Virus record (IMG/VR): IMGVR_UViG_3300025153_000017
Coordinates: 1-31,670 of that record
Length of the DNA: 31,670 nt
Direction: 5' to 3' (one strand)
Source: a virus
Shown: piece after piece, positions 22,523 through 31,525 of the stretch
Numbering within the stretch: the first letter of the stretch is position 1
How the letters are laid out: each line of letters opens with the position of its first letter
Notes under the pieces: generated by a model
What the model was told of the DNA's origin: nothing
Database searches by the model: none
The model's input: only the letters and a program-made list of their open reading frames with translations
Made by a program: the position numbers and the translations under genes

Positions 22523-24132
22523 AGCTAACGATAGCAGGCAAACCAGTTGCAATACCAGTGGATACGAAAATAAGCCTTCAGCGTTCATCCCCGGCATTGA
22601 ATGAAGATACCGGAGCATTCTCCTACCCGTTTCCTGTTCCAACATCACCCAATCAGCACATAATTGGATGGCCGGGTAAGCTACAACGTGTTGGTGCCAT
22701 TGCCGATCAGTCGTTTATTCTGGAAGATAACGGGCTACAGGTTTTTAGCGGTGAGGTTGACTACGATATGGTAACGAAGGAACAGATTGGCGTTATTCTA
22801 AAGTCTGGTTATACTGTATTTAGGGGAAAAATGGAAGGGAAAAAGCTGACTGATATTGATTATGGGTTCGAAAGCTGGATTCCTGAATTTTACACAGATG
22901 AAGAGTTGGCTGCTAAAATGGTCGAATGGGATGCAGCAAATACAACAAGCAATGGTAAGTATGTAGTCTCTCCATGTCATATCAATGGTGGATTACCCTC
23001 TGGTGTAAATGTAAATTACGTCAATAAAGCGACAGGAAACCTAATAAGCAACGTAATGTATTGCCTGCAATTCAGGGCTTATTTCCTTCTTGAGAAGATT
23101 TTCGAAAGCGCTGGATATACCATTTTAGTGGATGAATTAAAGACAAGCGAATTTAAGGACCTTGTTGTTTTTTCGAGGATCATGCGTGGAGCAGGGTATG
23201 GAGGACATTATACCTGGTGTATTCCCGGACTCGAACCGGGATTTCTTCACTACGCAAAGCTGATGCCTAATGTTTTTGTTCTTGACTTTGTTGACGAAAT
23301 TACAAAACTACTCTGCATGGTGTGTGATGTAGATGAACGCATGAAGACAGTACGCATTATTTTTAAGAAAAACATTTTTGTACCCGGCAATATCGATCCG
23401 CTGAAAATGGTTGAACTGGCAGGTTGGGAACATAGCGAGAAACAAAATACAAAAGGGTTCAGTATTGGCTATAAGTCGCAAACAGACAGCCTTGATACTG
23501 AATCCGGATATATTCCCAATTCAGAAGTAGCGACAACACTTCCAATTGCCACTAAAGAAGGGGAGGTTGTTCGTGTTGTTTCTTTAGGGTATGATTACGT
23601 GACAGAAAGTAACAGCGATGTACTGGAATGGAAACAAATCGGAAGGTTGAAAGATTATCTATCTGGCATTGACCCTGAAAAAACAGAGTTTGCATTTAAG
23701 GTACCGGCTGGAATAATCGATGGCGAAGGAGATGGCACCAGGTATATATCTCCGCATCTTGATATTTCATTGCCTATGTTCACTGATACGAATAATGGAA
23801 TGAATGAGTTGATGATATCACTTTACCATGGCCGCAAAAATAATATTCCATTTCTTTCGGGTGTTCATTGGGAAATTACTACAGTCTGGACAATTGAATT
23901 GCCGGTTTACCTGACTCCTGCCTATTTACTTCCACTTCACGCTGATTTCCTGAACTGGAAAGCCTACCGGGCGCGTGCCTTCACAAAGTATATTGAGTTA
24001 TCGCTTCCTGAAGTTCTTAACCTTCGATTCGACAAAAAGTATGTAATCGATGGTAATGAAGTTATCCTGGATAAAATAAACTTTGAACTTCCTCATAAAG
24101 GCATCGTGAAGATTGAAGGGTTTACTGTGTAG
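22519..24132 (+). CDS. Putative distal tail/baseplate-like protein
   Basis: The 537-residue protein follows the tape measure by ATGA overlap, the normal place for the distal tail or baseplate hub. The N-terminus (LTIAGKPVAIPVDTKISLQR, then FSYPFPVP) resembles the ring-forming domain of distal-tail proteins of Bacteroidota phages. Strand-rich domains follow, and the end is LNWKAYRARAFTKYIELSLPE. There is no peptidase or lysozyme motif. It is the last gene of the transcript before the next phage promoter at 24138. Confidence 0.6.
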   Translation: MKLTIAGKPVAIPVDTKISLQRSSPALNEDTGAFSYPFPVPTSPNQHIIGWPGKLQRVGAIADQSFILEDNGLQVFSGEVDYDMVTKEQIGVILKSGYTVFRGKMEGKKLTDIDYGFESWIPEFYTDEELAAKMVEWDAANTTSNGKYVVSPCHINGGLPSGVNVNYVNKATGNLISNVMYCLQFRAYFLLEKIFESAGYTILVDELKTSEFKDLVVFSRIMRGAGYGGHYTWCIPGLEPGFLHYAKLMPNVFVLDFVDEITKLLCMVCDVDERMKTVRIIFKKNIFVPGNIDPLKMVELAGWEHSEKQNTKGFSIGYKSQTDSLDTESGYIPNSEVATTLPIATKEGEVVRVVSLGYDYVTESNSDVLEWKQIGRLKDYLSGIDPEKTEFAFKVPAGIIDGEGDGTRYISPHLDISLPMFTDTNNGMNELMISLYHGRKNNIPFLSGVHWEITTVWTIELPVYLTPAYLLPLHADFLNWKAYRARAFTKYIELSLPEVLNLRFDKKYVIDGNEVILDKINFELPHKGIVKIEGFTV

Positions 24133-24137
24133 GTTTT

Positions 24138-24172
24138 GTCCTTTAAGGTGAGTGCTCCCGGCATTACCTTGC
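24138..24172 (+). promoter_or_regulatory. Phage-type late promoter (GTCCTTTA-N19-TACCTTGC)
   Basis: GTCCTTTA at 24138-24145, 19 bp, TACCTTGC at 24165-24172. It starts five bases after the previous stop and lies 15 bp before the fibre start at 24188. The -7 box resembles the one at 15960 (TATCTTGC). Confidence 0.65.
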
Positions 24173-24187
24173 AGAAAAATAGACCAG

Positions 24188-27100
24188 ATGAGTATCATTA
24201 TTCAACAGCCAGATGCACTCTCCTTCTCGGGCAACCTGAAAAAGTTCGGGGTTACCTCCGAAACGGAAGTGGTTTTCAGTTTACATAAAGGCGCTGCGCT
24301 TATCCTGAGTGAGATATATCAGCCAGATGCAGCACACTATGTATCTGTAGACCTTCGCACAATCATCGATAAAGTGCTGTCGGTTACATTACCCGGGACA
24401 AACCTGATCACCGAACAGTCTTCCGGCTTTGCCGATTTCACCGCGACAATTGACGGGACCGCCGTTGCATTTCGCGTGATCAAAGGCGGTGTGCTGGAAC
24501 TTGGATCGATGGCAGCTGATTTTGTAAATGAACATTTCCTAACCTGGCAAATGCAGGACAAACAGATACTGCAGCATCAACCCGAATGGCTGACAGTTTA
24601 CACGAATGCAGCCCGCAACCTGAAGGCAAAAGCATACTACCAGGATAACACAAATGCCTCGATGCTGCTAACCGCGCTCGATGCCGGTAAACTTTTGGCT
24701 GTTGATGTGAGCTGGGCTTCGATTAATGCATTATTCGTAAAGAAAAACCCGATTGCCTGGGAGGTATGGTTCGAAGATCTTGCCGGTACCCGGCTAAGTT
24801 ACGTGCAGAGGTATTGCCTCCGGAATTCGGATGACGAAGAGAAAATATTTATCTGGGCGAATACGATGGGAGGTATTGACTCCGTATCACTCACAGGTAG
24901 TGCCGAAGATGATAAAAAGCTCGAGCATTTAATTGCCGAAATGGGTGACGAATCCCTGCAGGAATATCAGACCGATAAGAAACGCGAAATCAAACAGTCA
25001 ACCGGATTTTTGACTGTTGATGAAAGCCGGTGGATAGAAGACTTTTTCTATTCCGGCCGCAGGTACCTGGTTGGCGAGGATGGAGCAGTACGATCGATCG
25101 TATTAGCGAGCTCGAAGATTGTAGGATCAACCGCTGATGACTTGTTTGATTACGAATTTAATTACAGATTAGCGTCTGAAAGTCAGTTACTCAATCTTGA
25201 AAGATCATTTGATTCTTTGCCAGCATTGGAGGTGCCGGTTGATTTTTTTTTAACTGAGTTACTGTCCGGGCTTCCGGTAGCTCAGTATTCTGACGGCCTT
25301 TTGATGGCTGTTCAAAGCCCTTTTGCCCAGGCGTGGCAAAAACTATCCATGGCCCAACTTTGGGGATCCGCACTTCCCGGCCTCGTTGATGGAACTACCA
25401 TCTCAGTCGTGAACGGAAAGCTCCAGGTAAATGGGGTATCCGGAGGAGTTGGCGTTTCAACATGGGGAGATCTCACGGAGAAACCATTCAACTCTTTATC
25501 AAATCTATTTTCTGTCAGTCCAGAGGGAGTATTAACGCTGTCAAATAACTATGCCGCCGCCAATCACACACACCCATACCTTTCTGATTCGGATGCACGG
25601 ATCGGCAATTGGACCACTGCATATAACTGGGGAGATCACGCCGGAAAATACCGGCCAGTTTCATGGGTTCCAGCATGGGCAGATATATCCAATAAACCTG
25701 AGTGGTTGAATAGAATGGGTTGGGATGGAACAGCTACAGTTGTTTCCTCTGATCTGCACGTCACCGGTAAACTCGTAGTCGATGGAACGATTCAGTTCTT
25801 TGGATCAGGTGCAACCGGTGGCGGAGGTGGTGGATCCACAACACTCTGGGAATTAACCGATGTTGCTGATGACATGGTTAATTCAATTTATGGTGATATC
25901 CCGATGTATAACGGGACTCATTTTGCCAGATATAATATCTCAAATTTCGCAACAGTCGGTCACGGACACACGATCGCACAGGTAACAGGATTGCAAGGTG
26001 CTCTTGATGGGAAACAAGCATCATTGGGTTATACTCCTTACTACTCAGCTAATTTTGTGGCCGGTGTAAATTATTCTGCACCACATTCACACCCTTATCT
26101 ATCTGATTCCGATGCACGGATTGCTAATTGGAGTACTGCTTTCGGATGGGGCAATCATGCAGGTTTATACCGGCTAATTGGATACGTGCCCAGCTGGGCA
26201 GAAATAACCAGTAAACCAACCTGGACGGAAAAGATGGGATGGGATGGGACCGCTGTGACAATTGCCGGTGATTTACATGTAACCGGTAAAATTATTTCTG
26301 ATGGTTCGATGCAGTTTTATGGCATCAGTTCCGGTGGTACCGGTGGCGGTGGATCTACAACGCTTTGGGGATTATCGGACGTTGCCGATGACGTGGTAAA
26401 TGCGGTTTATGGAGATCTGATCATGTATAATGGAACCCATTTTGCCAGGATCAATCAATCGATTCTGGCACCGGCTGTGCATACGCACGCGATATCGCAG
26501 GTTAATGGATTGCAGGGAGCGCTCGACACAAAAATGGCAATTCACACACATCCTTACCTATCTGATGCTGATAGTAGAATAGCCAATTGGAATGTTGCTT
26601 ATACTCATAGTCAAAGTGCCCACTACGCCGGGGCGGATGTTGGAAGCTGGGCAAAAGTAGCTACTATCCCTGTCTGGAATCAATCAACAACAGGAAATGC
26701 AGATACAGCATCAAATTCAGGGCAATGGGGAGGCATTTCTACTGGCTTTTGGCAGGGCAATTATACCAGTGGAATCTCAGGAATAATAGGAGTTCACACT
26801 AACGGAATTGCTTATACGTTCAGCGCAGGAGCAGTACAATCTTTTCTTGGTTTAGGCTCTAATGCTTATAATTCAACAGCTTATCAGCTTTTGGAAAATC
26901 AAAGATTATCAACAACTAATTCACCAACCTTTGCAGGTGGAAATTTTACAGGTTCACTATCTGCACCCAATATTCTAACTTACAGAATTTATTATGACTT
27001 AAACGCGTACACAACTGGGTATCCACCAACATACGGATTTACTCACGTTAATACTCCAACAGGTAGTTTTGTAAACTATTTAGTAATTGGTGGTGATAAT

Positions 27101-28093
27101 GGTGGATATGCGACACAAATAGCAGGAGATACTTACGGTAATGGGTTCTATTATAGAAACCTATCAGATAATGTAATTAAAAGTACTGGCTCAAACGGAT
27201 GGAATAGAGTTTATGATGTAACCAATTTGAATCGTTCAGATATTGCTATTACTGCAAGTACTGTAATAATGAATGGTTTATTTCAATCTGACAGTGATTA
27301 TTTCTTTTATAACAAAAATTATTCAGCGTTCCGAAATATTAGCGCAGGTGATATTAATGGAACTGGTTTAGTATTAAGCGGAAGAGCAATATTTAAAACT
27401 GATGTTTGGAACATAAGTAGTGATAATCAACAACGATTTTATTTTTCACCAAATGGAGTAACATATATTAAAGGAGCTGATATAATTTTTCGTAATAACT
27501 CCGATACAGCTTTATTAACTCTTACTTCTACAAATACAGCAATATTTGGTGGTAGTGTTGGAGTTTACGCAACAAACAATTCAACTTATGGACTTAATGT
27601 TACTGGAACAGCAGGTGGAGCAAGAACTATATTTTTAGCAGGTCAAGCAGGTTTTTCAAATGGTTTTAACGTTAGTTATGATGGCACTAAAATGGTTTAT
27701 AACTTTCAAAATGGTGATTCAACTTTTGGTGGTAATATTACTGCAAGTGGCAATATAATTGGCCTTGGCACAATGCAATTTTACACCGCATCCGATCGCA
27801 GGTTAAAAACCGACTTTCAGCCCATCATAAACCCTATCGAGAAAATCAAATCCCTTACCGGTTACTTTTTCAATTACACCGATCAGGCGATGCAATTAGG
27901 AGGCTACACTTCACGCCGGGATATCGGTTTGATTGCGCAGGACGTTGCCGGTATCCTGCCTGAAGCATGTGGAAAACTATGGAATACTGATTTCATGGGC
28001 TACAAAGCAGATAAGCTAATCCCGCTCCTGGTTGAAGCCATCAAACAACAACAAAACGAAATTGACGAACTTAAAAGACAGATAGCGGCATGA
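24188..28093 (+). CDS. Tail fibre with HxH repeats and S74 self-cleaving chaperone
   Basis: ATG 24188 (MSIIIQQPDALSFSG) follows the promoter; an in-frame upstream start at 24152 would overlap it. The 1301-residue protein has an N-terminal virion-attachment region (1-450). Next come two long repeats and part of a third, each opening with HxHPYLSD (H460, H633, H786), a motif common in trimeric metal-binding fibres. Then a region at about 800-1190 has different, AT-rich codon use. The C-terminal S74 chaperone begins SDRRLKTD: Ser1202 and Lys1207 have the same five-residue spacing as the catalytic pair of endosialidase. Cleavage before Ser1202 would release about 100 residues. It ends in a coiled coil. 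Confidence 0.85.
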   Translation: MSIIIQQPDALSFSGNLKKFGVTSETEVVFSLHKGAALILSEIYQPDAAHYVSVDLRTIIDKVLSVTLPGTNLITEQSSGFADFTATIDGTAVAFRVIKGGVLELGSMAADFVNEHFLTWQMQDKQILQHQPEWLTVYTNAARNLKAKAYYQDNTNASMLLTALDAGKLLAVDVSWASINALFVKKNPIAWEVWFEDLAGTRLSYVQRYCLRNSDDEEKIFIWANTMGGIDSVSLTGSAEDDKKLEHLIAEMGDESLQEYQTDKKREIKQSTGFLTVDESRWIEDFFYSGRRYLVGEDGAVRSIVLASSKIVGSTADDLFDYEFNYRLASESQLLNLERSFDSLPALEVPVDFFLTELLSGLPVAQYSDGLLMAVQSPFAQAWQKLSMAQLWGSALPGLVDGTTISVVNGKLQVNGVSGGVGVSTWGDLTEKPFNSLSNLFSVSPEGVLTLSNNYAAANHTHPYLSDSDARIGNWTTAYNWGDHAGKYRPVSWVPAWADISNKPEWLNRMGWDGTATVVSSDLHVTGKLVVDGTIQFFGSGATGGGGGGSTTLWELTDVADDMVNSIYGDIPMYNGTHFARYNISNFATVGHGHTIAQVTGLQGALDGKQASLGYTPYYSANFVAGVNYSAPHSHPYLSDSDARIANWSTAFGWGNHAGLYRLIGYVPSWAEITSKPTWTEKMGWDGTAVTIAGDLHVTGKIISDGSMQFYGISSGGTGGGGSTTLWGLSDVADDVVNAVYGDLIMYNGTHFARINQSILAPAVHTHAISQVNGLQGALDTKMAIHTHPYLSDADSRIANWNVAYTHSQSAHYAGADVGSWAKVATIPVWNQSTTGNADTASNSGQWGGISTGFWQGNYTSGISGIIGVHTNGIAYTFSAGAVQSFLGLGSNAYNSTAYQLLENQRLSTTNSPTFAGGNFTGSLSAPNILTYRIYYDLNAYTTGYPPTYGFTHVNTPTGSFVNYLVIGGDNGGYATQIAGDTYGNGFYYRNLSDNVIKSTGSNGWNRVYDVTNLNRSDIAITASTVIMNGLFQSDSDYFFYNKNYSAFRNISAGDINGTGLVLSGRAIFKTDVWNISSDNQQRFYFSPNGVTYIKGADIIFRNNSDTALLTLTSTNTAIFGGSVGVYATNNSTYGLNVTGTAGGARTIFLAGQAGFSNGFNVSYDGTKMVYNFQNGDSTFGGNITASGNIIGLGTMQFYTASDRRLKTDFQPIINPIEKIKSLTGYFFNYTDQAMQLGGYTSRRDIGLIAQDVAGILPEACGKLWNTDFMGYKADKLIPLLVEAIKQQQNEIDELKRQIAA
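25565..26610 (+). repeat. Long internal repeats of the tail fibre
   Basis: Unit 1 covers 25565-26083 (173 codons), unit 2 covers 26084-26542 (153 codons) and a partial unit 3 starts at 26543. They share HxHPYLSDxD, a WNRMGWDG-like core, LHVTGK, and a Gly-run before STTLW. Unit 2 lacks a 20-codon segment at the end of unit 1. Confidence 0.8.
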
Positions 28094-29100
28094 GCAAAAG
28101 ACTATACACATACGCCGGATTTACCGCTCAGAATCTGAAGAACCGGGCATCAATCCCCAGTCAGGCAGATATCACTGTTGGATCAAATTATATTGATTGC
28201 AGCTCGGTTGATATCCCTTCTGAAATTCGGGATGTAATTGGTGAAGGCAGTAATGATCTTGGAACGATCTACCTGAGCGCGAAGGTTAATAAATGGAGTG
28301 GCTTTGGGCCGCGGGAATGGTATGTTTCGGGCGGTGTTCTGCTTGATCGTCCACGCTCGAACCCTTATGATATGGCCAATTTCTGCGGGTACAATCATAA
28401 TGCAATTCCGCCTATTGCCTCACCCGCCGCATGGAATGTTTCACAAACAGTTGGGGCTAATTTGAATTTAACGCCAGAATTACATTTACGCGAAATTGAC
28501 TGGCAAATTATATCTCTTACAGACATTACAGGCGTATTGTGTGAGGTATATAATGGTACTACATTAATGGCTTCACAGGCGGCATCCTTTTCAAATGCTT
28601 TAGTATTTAATGGTTCATCGGCTTATTTTGACTTGGCATTTGCAAATACATCTACAACATTAACAATAAAATATCAGTTTGTAAGAATGACAGAAAACGG
28701 ATATGCTAAAACATTTTTAATTCCAAATATTGTAAACACACCCGTTAATGTCACTATGATAACTGGTGGAGGAAGTAATTTACCATATATCAACGACATT
28801 AAATTAGGTTTGGGTGTTTACGACACATATCCTACTGCTATGTTGATGTATGGTGATGCCGCTGGAAATAATATATCTGGTAGTACTATTAATTTCACAA
28901 TAAAAGGAATTGATACTGATGCCGATAATATTGGCGATGTCACGGGTGTTACGCTCAATGTTTATGCTTCAAAGAATGGAGGAGCCAATATTAACATAGG
29001 AACAATAAGACCAGCCAGAAGCAACACAGTTAGTTTTCATCAAGTTTATCCGGGAGGATTTGTTCTTTACGATAGCGTCGTAATCACAATAGGGGATTAA
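28090..29100 (+). CDS. Second fibre-like or fibre-associated protein
   Basis: The 336-residue protein overlaps the fibre gene by ATGA. The first 115 residues (SKRLYTYAGFTAQNLKNRAS, FGPREWYVSGG) use the same GC-richer codons as neighbours, while 116-336 are AT-richer and strand-rich with Thr, Asn and Gly (VSQTVGANLNLTPELHL). This resembles a conserved attachment part joined to an exchangeable receptor-binding part. It may be a fibre tip, adhesin or attachment protein. No enzymatic site seen. Confidence 0.6.
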   Translation: MSKRLYTYAGFTAQNLKNRASIPSQADITVGSNYIDCSSVDIPSEIRDVIGEGSNDLGTIYLSAKVNKWSGFGPREWYVSGGVLLDRPRSNPYDMANFCGYNHNAIPPIASPAAWNVSQTVGANLNLTPELHLREIDWQIISLTDITGVLCEVYNGTTLMASQAASFSNALVFNGSSAYFDLAFANTSTTLTIKYQFVRMTENGYAKTFLIPNIVNTPVNVTMITGGGSNLPYINDIKLGLGVYDTYPTAMLMYGDAAGNNISGSTINFTIKGIDTDADNIGDVTGVTLNVYASKNGGANINIGTIRPARSNTVSFHQVYPGGFVLYDSVVITIGD

Positions 29101-29173
29101 TGTTCTCATTTTAGAGGGTTTTAATTAATTCATATTCTATTATTTATATTTATTTACTTAATATTTTTTCATT

Positions 29174-29476
29174 ATGGTACTTATTTCAGAAAAAAAGAGG
29201 TTATCTACCACCAGAGTTGGTAAGATACTTGGCGTTGATGTTAATTTCAACTTTGAACAAAACATTGGCGAAGCTCCTGTTTTGGTTAATGCAAATTGCA
29301 GTATTCCCGGTGCGACACCAGAATCGGGATCGTGTAATATCACGATCAACAGGCAGACGAACGGACAGAAGTCGATCGCTATTAATGGTAACAAGAACAT
29401 TATAGAGCTGTATCCCGTCATCGAAGAGATTGAGGCAGAACTCGAAATCATTGCAGCGGAAGGGGTTGTCGCCTAA
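29174..29476 (+). CDS. Hypothetical 100-aa protein
   Basis: The 100-residue protein is beta-patterned in the first half and has an acidic helix at the end (VIEEIEAELEIIAAEG). It contains two cysteines at CSIPG and CNITINRQ. It follows an AT-rich 73-bp gap, where I see no good promoter, and its stop overlaps the next start (TAATG). Unknown family; linkage suggests a virion or fibre-assembly role. Confidence 0.6.
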   Translation: MVLISEKKRLSTTRVGKILGVDVNFNFEQNIGEAPVLVNANCSIPGATPESGSCNITINRQTNGQKSIAINGNKNIIELYPVIEEIEAELEIIAAEGVVA

Positions 29477-29811
29477 TGAAACTGAAACTAACAGTGAGCG
29501 AGCGACTGAGCGCAGCCCAGTTCTTGCCAACCGAGGGGAATACTTCAGAGCAGATGATCGGGAAAAGTATCCTGGATAAAACCAAGGTTACAAAAACAGA
29601 ACGTGAAAAATTACGTTTCGATCCATTGTACCAGGGAGAAATTGATCCGGATGCAGATTTTAGCCGGGAGTTTGAGTTTAGTGCAGAAGAATTCAATCTT
29701 ATGTACTCCGAATACCGGAAAAAAGAGGATGACAAGAAGCTGAACAAGACGAACATCTGCATGGCACTGAAGTTGATTGAGGCAAAAGATGCGATCAAGG
29801 AAAAGAAGTAA
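29476..29811 (+). CDS. Hypothetical 111-aa protein
   Basis: The 111-residue soluble protein has strands at the start (KLKLTVSERLSAAQF) and charged helices at the end (LMYSEYRKKEDDKKLNK). It shares a one-base overlap with the previous gene and is followed by a strong terminator that closes the fibre operon. No motif or family recognised. Confidence 0.6.
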   Translation: MKLKLTVSERLSAAQFLPTEGNTSEQMIGKSILDKTKVTKTEREKLRFDPLYQGEIDPDADFSREFEFSAEEFNLMYSEYRKKEDDKKLNKTNICMALKLIEAKDAIKEKK

Positions 29812-29832
29812 ACACAACTTCATTTTATTATC

Positions 29833-29870
29833 ACGGGTGATGGTCAGAAATGATCCTCACCCGTTTTTTT
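29833..29870 (+). terminator. Rho-independent terminator with GAAA loop
   Basis: ACGGGTGA (29833-29840) pairs with TCACCCGT (29857-29864). The inner stem closes on a GAAA tetraloop at 29847-29850, and seven T follow. It ends the fibre operon and touches the phage promoter at 29871. Confidence 0.9.
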
Positions 29871-29905
29871 GTCCTTTACCCTGTCGCAGATAAGGATTAA
29901 GTTTG
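29871..29905 (+). promoter_or_regulatory. Phage-type late promoter (GTCCTTTA-N19-TAAGTTTG)
   Basis: GTCCTTTA at 29871-29878, exactly 19 bp, then the perfect -7 box TAAGTTTG at 29898-29905. This is the best member of the family. It drives the lysis operon, whose first ATG is at 29953. Confidence 0.7.
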
Positions 29906-29952
29906 AGATATAAACGCAGTCTAATAGCCGAAAGGCGTAAAAATTGAATACT

Positions 29953-30246
29953 ATGGCAGGAATTGATAATGAAAGTTGGATAAACAAATACGGAACGTGG
30001 CTTTCAATTGGAATAATGATTTTAACCTTTATTTATTACGGTATAATTGAGGGTAATACAGCCAAAAATAAAATAGCGGCGCTTGAATCAAAATCCATCG
30101 AGACAGATGTTAAAATCTCCATAATAGAAAAAGAGAAAGTAAGCAAAGAAACTTTTATTTTAATAATGTCCGGTCAAGTAGAGATTAAGGCCTCTATTGA
30201 AAAAACCAATACTTTGCTTTTAGACCACATTTTAAAAGGTAGATAA
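29953..30246 (+). CDS. Membrane protein with coiled coil, holin-like
   Basis: ATG 29953 is preferred to an in-frame TTG at 29944. The 97-residue protein has one hydrophobic segment at about 13-32 (LSIGIMILTFIYYGII) followed by a charged coiled coil. It overlaps the endolysin gene by one base (TAATG). Position and structure suggest a holin-type or lysis-regulating membrane protein, somewhat like single-span haemolysin/holin families, but without decisive motif. Confidence 0.55.
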   Translation: MAGIDNESWINKYGTWLSIGIMILTFIYYGIIEGNTAKNKIAALESKSIETDVKISIIEKEKVSKETFILIMSGQVEIKASIEKTNTLLLDHILKGR

Positions 30247-30752
30247 TGACACCACGCGAATTTGTATCCTCCTTCCTTCCGTTTGCCAGGCAGACAGAAC
30301 TCAAAACCGGAATAACCGCCATTGCCATCCTTGCCCAGGCAGCACTTGAATCGGGCTGGGGAAAATTTGCACCCGGCAACATGTTTTTTGGTGTGAAGGA
30401 TACCGATGGCATAAATGGCAATGAACAACTATTGACCACTACCGAATACAGCCGTAGATCAGATCTTAAATTTCCGGTAATTATATCGGTAGTTCCCTGT
30501 ATCCTTAACAATCAGAAGTATTTCAAATACACAGTGAAAGATTACTTCAGAAGGTACGATACCGCGGAGAATTGTTTTACTGATCATGTTCAGTTTTTCT
30601 TTAAAAATCCACGTTACGCAACAGCATTAACCTTTCGATCAAATACAGATCGCTTTATCGAAGAAATAGCCAGGGCCGGATATGCGACAGATCCCAACTA
30701 CGCAACGCTTTTAAAATCGGTCGCAAGATCGGTGGAAAGGGCAATTGTATGA
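30246..30752 (+). CDS. Endolysin, GH73 glucosaminidase-like
   Basis: The 168-residue enzyme would cleave peptidoglycan glycan strands at lysis. AILAQAALESGWGKFAPGN at 27-45 is the GH73/FlgJ motif, with catalytic Glu35 in ALESGWG, then MFFGVK. Later motifs CFTDHVQFF and GYATDPNYATLL are also typical of this family. There is no signal peptide, so access to the wall would need the nearby holin. A compact single-domain endolysin of normal size. It sits between two membrane-protein genes. Confidence 0.85.
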   Translation: MTPREFVSSFLPFARQTELKTGITAIAILAQAALESGWGKFAPGNMFFGVKDTDGINGNEQLLTTTEYSRRSDLKFPVIISVVPCILNNQKYFKYTVKDYFRRYDTAENCFTDHVQFFFKNPRYATALTFRSNTDRFIEEIARAGYATDPNYATLLKSVARSVERAIV

Positions 30753-31012
30753 AAGTAAAGGAAATATTCATGTACACATTTGGTGCAGTAATTGTGATTT
30801 CATATTTCGCAGTTCTCATTATCCTTGCTATACAGGGTAATAATCCTGATGCGTTAAATATCATGCTTGGCGTACTGGGAAGTGCCTTCTCAATGGTTGT
30901 CGGTTACTTTTTCGGGTCCAGCATGTCGAGTGCAAAGAAGGATGACGCGATCAACACAATGGTTCAGAATTTACCGCCAACACCCCCAAATCCAATAATT
31001 CCAATTCAATGA
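30749..31012 (+). CDS. Two-span holin-like protein
   Basis: The 87-residue protein has two hydrophobic segments, about 8-28 (TFGAVIVISYFAVLIILAI) and about 38-57 (NIMLGVLGSAFSMVVGYFFG), with a short loop and a polar, proline-rich tail. It overlaps the endolysin by ATGA and the next gene likewise. Size and topology fit a class II holin. Confidence 0.65.
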   Translation: MKVKEIFMYTFGAVIVISYFAVLIILAIQGNNPDALNIMLGVLGSAFSMVVGYFFGSSMSSAKKDDAINTMVQNLPPTPPNPIIPIQ

Positions 31013-31515
31013 GAAAAATCATTAGCATCATTATTGTAACCCTGTTATTTTCCTGCGCTTCAAAAAAGGCGGTTCAACAGTCGAAAATTGAACAAAAGAC
31101 AACGCAGCAGAATTCAATCGCTGATACGAAAGCGAGTCTGGTAAATGTCAATAAAACAGTTATTGACGAAAGCAAAAACAACGATGAAACGGTGACGAAG
31201 ACAACGGTTTACGATACGGAGAAACCCAATGTGGGTGATACAGGTAAACCTCCGGTTAAATCCGAAACCGTTACCACGACCACAAAAGCAGAAAAGAAGA
31301 ATGTTAAAACGGTCGTAGATTCAGCCAAAAAAGAGGAATCGGCTCACGTTGATAATTCAAAATTGGATAATCAGGGCAAAGAGCAAACCAAAACAGCCGT
31401 AAAAACGCAACCAACGGTTAAATATTACTTTTATATTATTGGTCTGTTGGTTCTTATTGTATTGGGATATCTGGGATACAGGAATTTTGGAAGGATAAAG
31501 GCATTGTTTAACTAA
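31009..31515 (+). CDS. Probable unimolecular spanin (lipoprotein with C-terminal membrane span)
   Basis: The 168-residue protein starts with a lipoprotein signal (TLLFSC, Cys16), has a low-complexity Thr/Lys/Glu/Asp linker at about 20-136, and ends with a single membrane span at about 139-157 (FYIIGLLVLIVLGYLGY) and a short basic tail. A lipid anchor at one end and an inner-membrane span at the other is the architecture of unimolecular spanins such as T1 gp11, which join and fuse the two membranes in the last step of lysis. Its position after the endolysin and holin-like genes agrees. The start overlaps the previous gene by four bases. Confidence 0.75.
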   Translation: MRKIISIIIVTLLFSCASKKAVQQSKIEQKTTQQNSIADTKASLVNVNKTVIDESKNNDETVTKTTVYDTEKPNVGDTGKPPVKSETVTTTTKAEKKNVKTVVDSAKKEESAHVDNSKLDNQGKEQTKTAVKTQPTVKYYFYIIGLLVLIVLGYLGYRNFGRIKALFN

Positions 31516-31525
31516 GGTAAAATTT

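Noticed and set aside
24188-29100. Diversity-generating retroelement acting on the fibre genes
   Set aside because: No reverse transcriptase, template repeat or variable repeat pair with A-specific differences is visible. The composition change fits domain exchange instead.
29868-29871. Classical -33 TTTG for the lysis promoter
   Set aside because: The TTTG lies 26 bp from the -7 box, outside the usual 19-21 bp. The shared GTCCTTTA with constant 19-bp spacing explains the site better.
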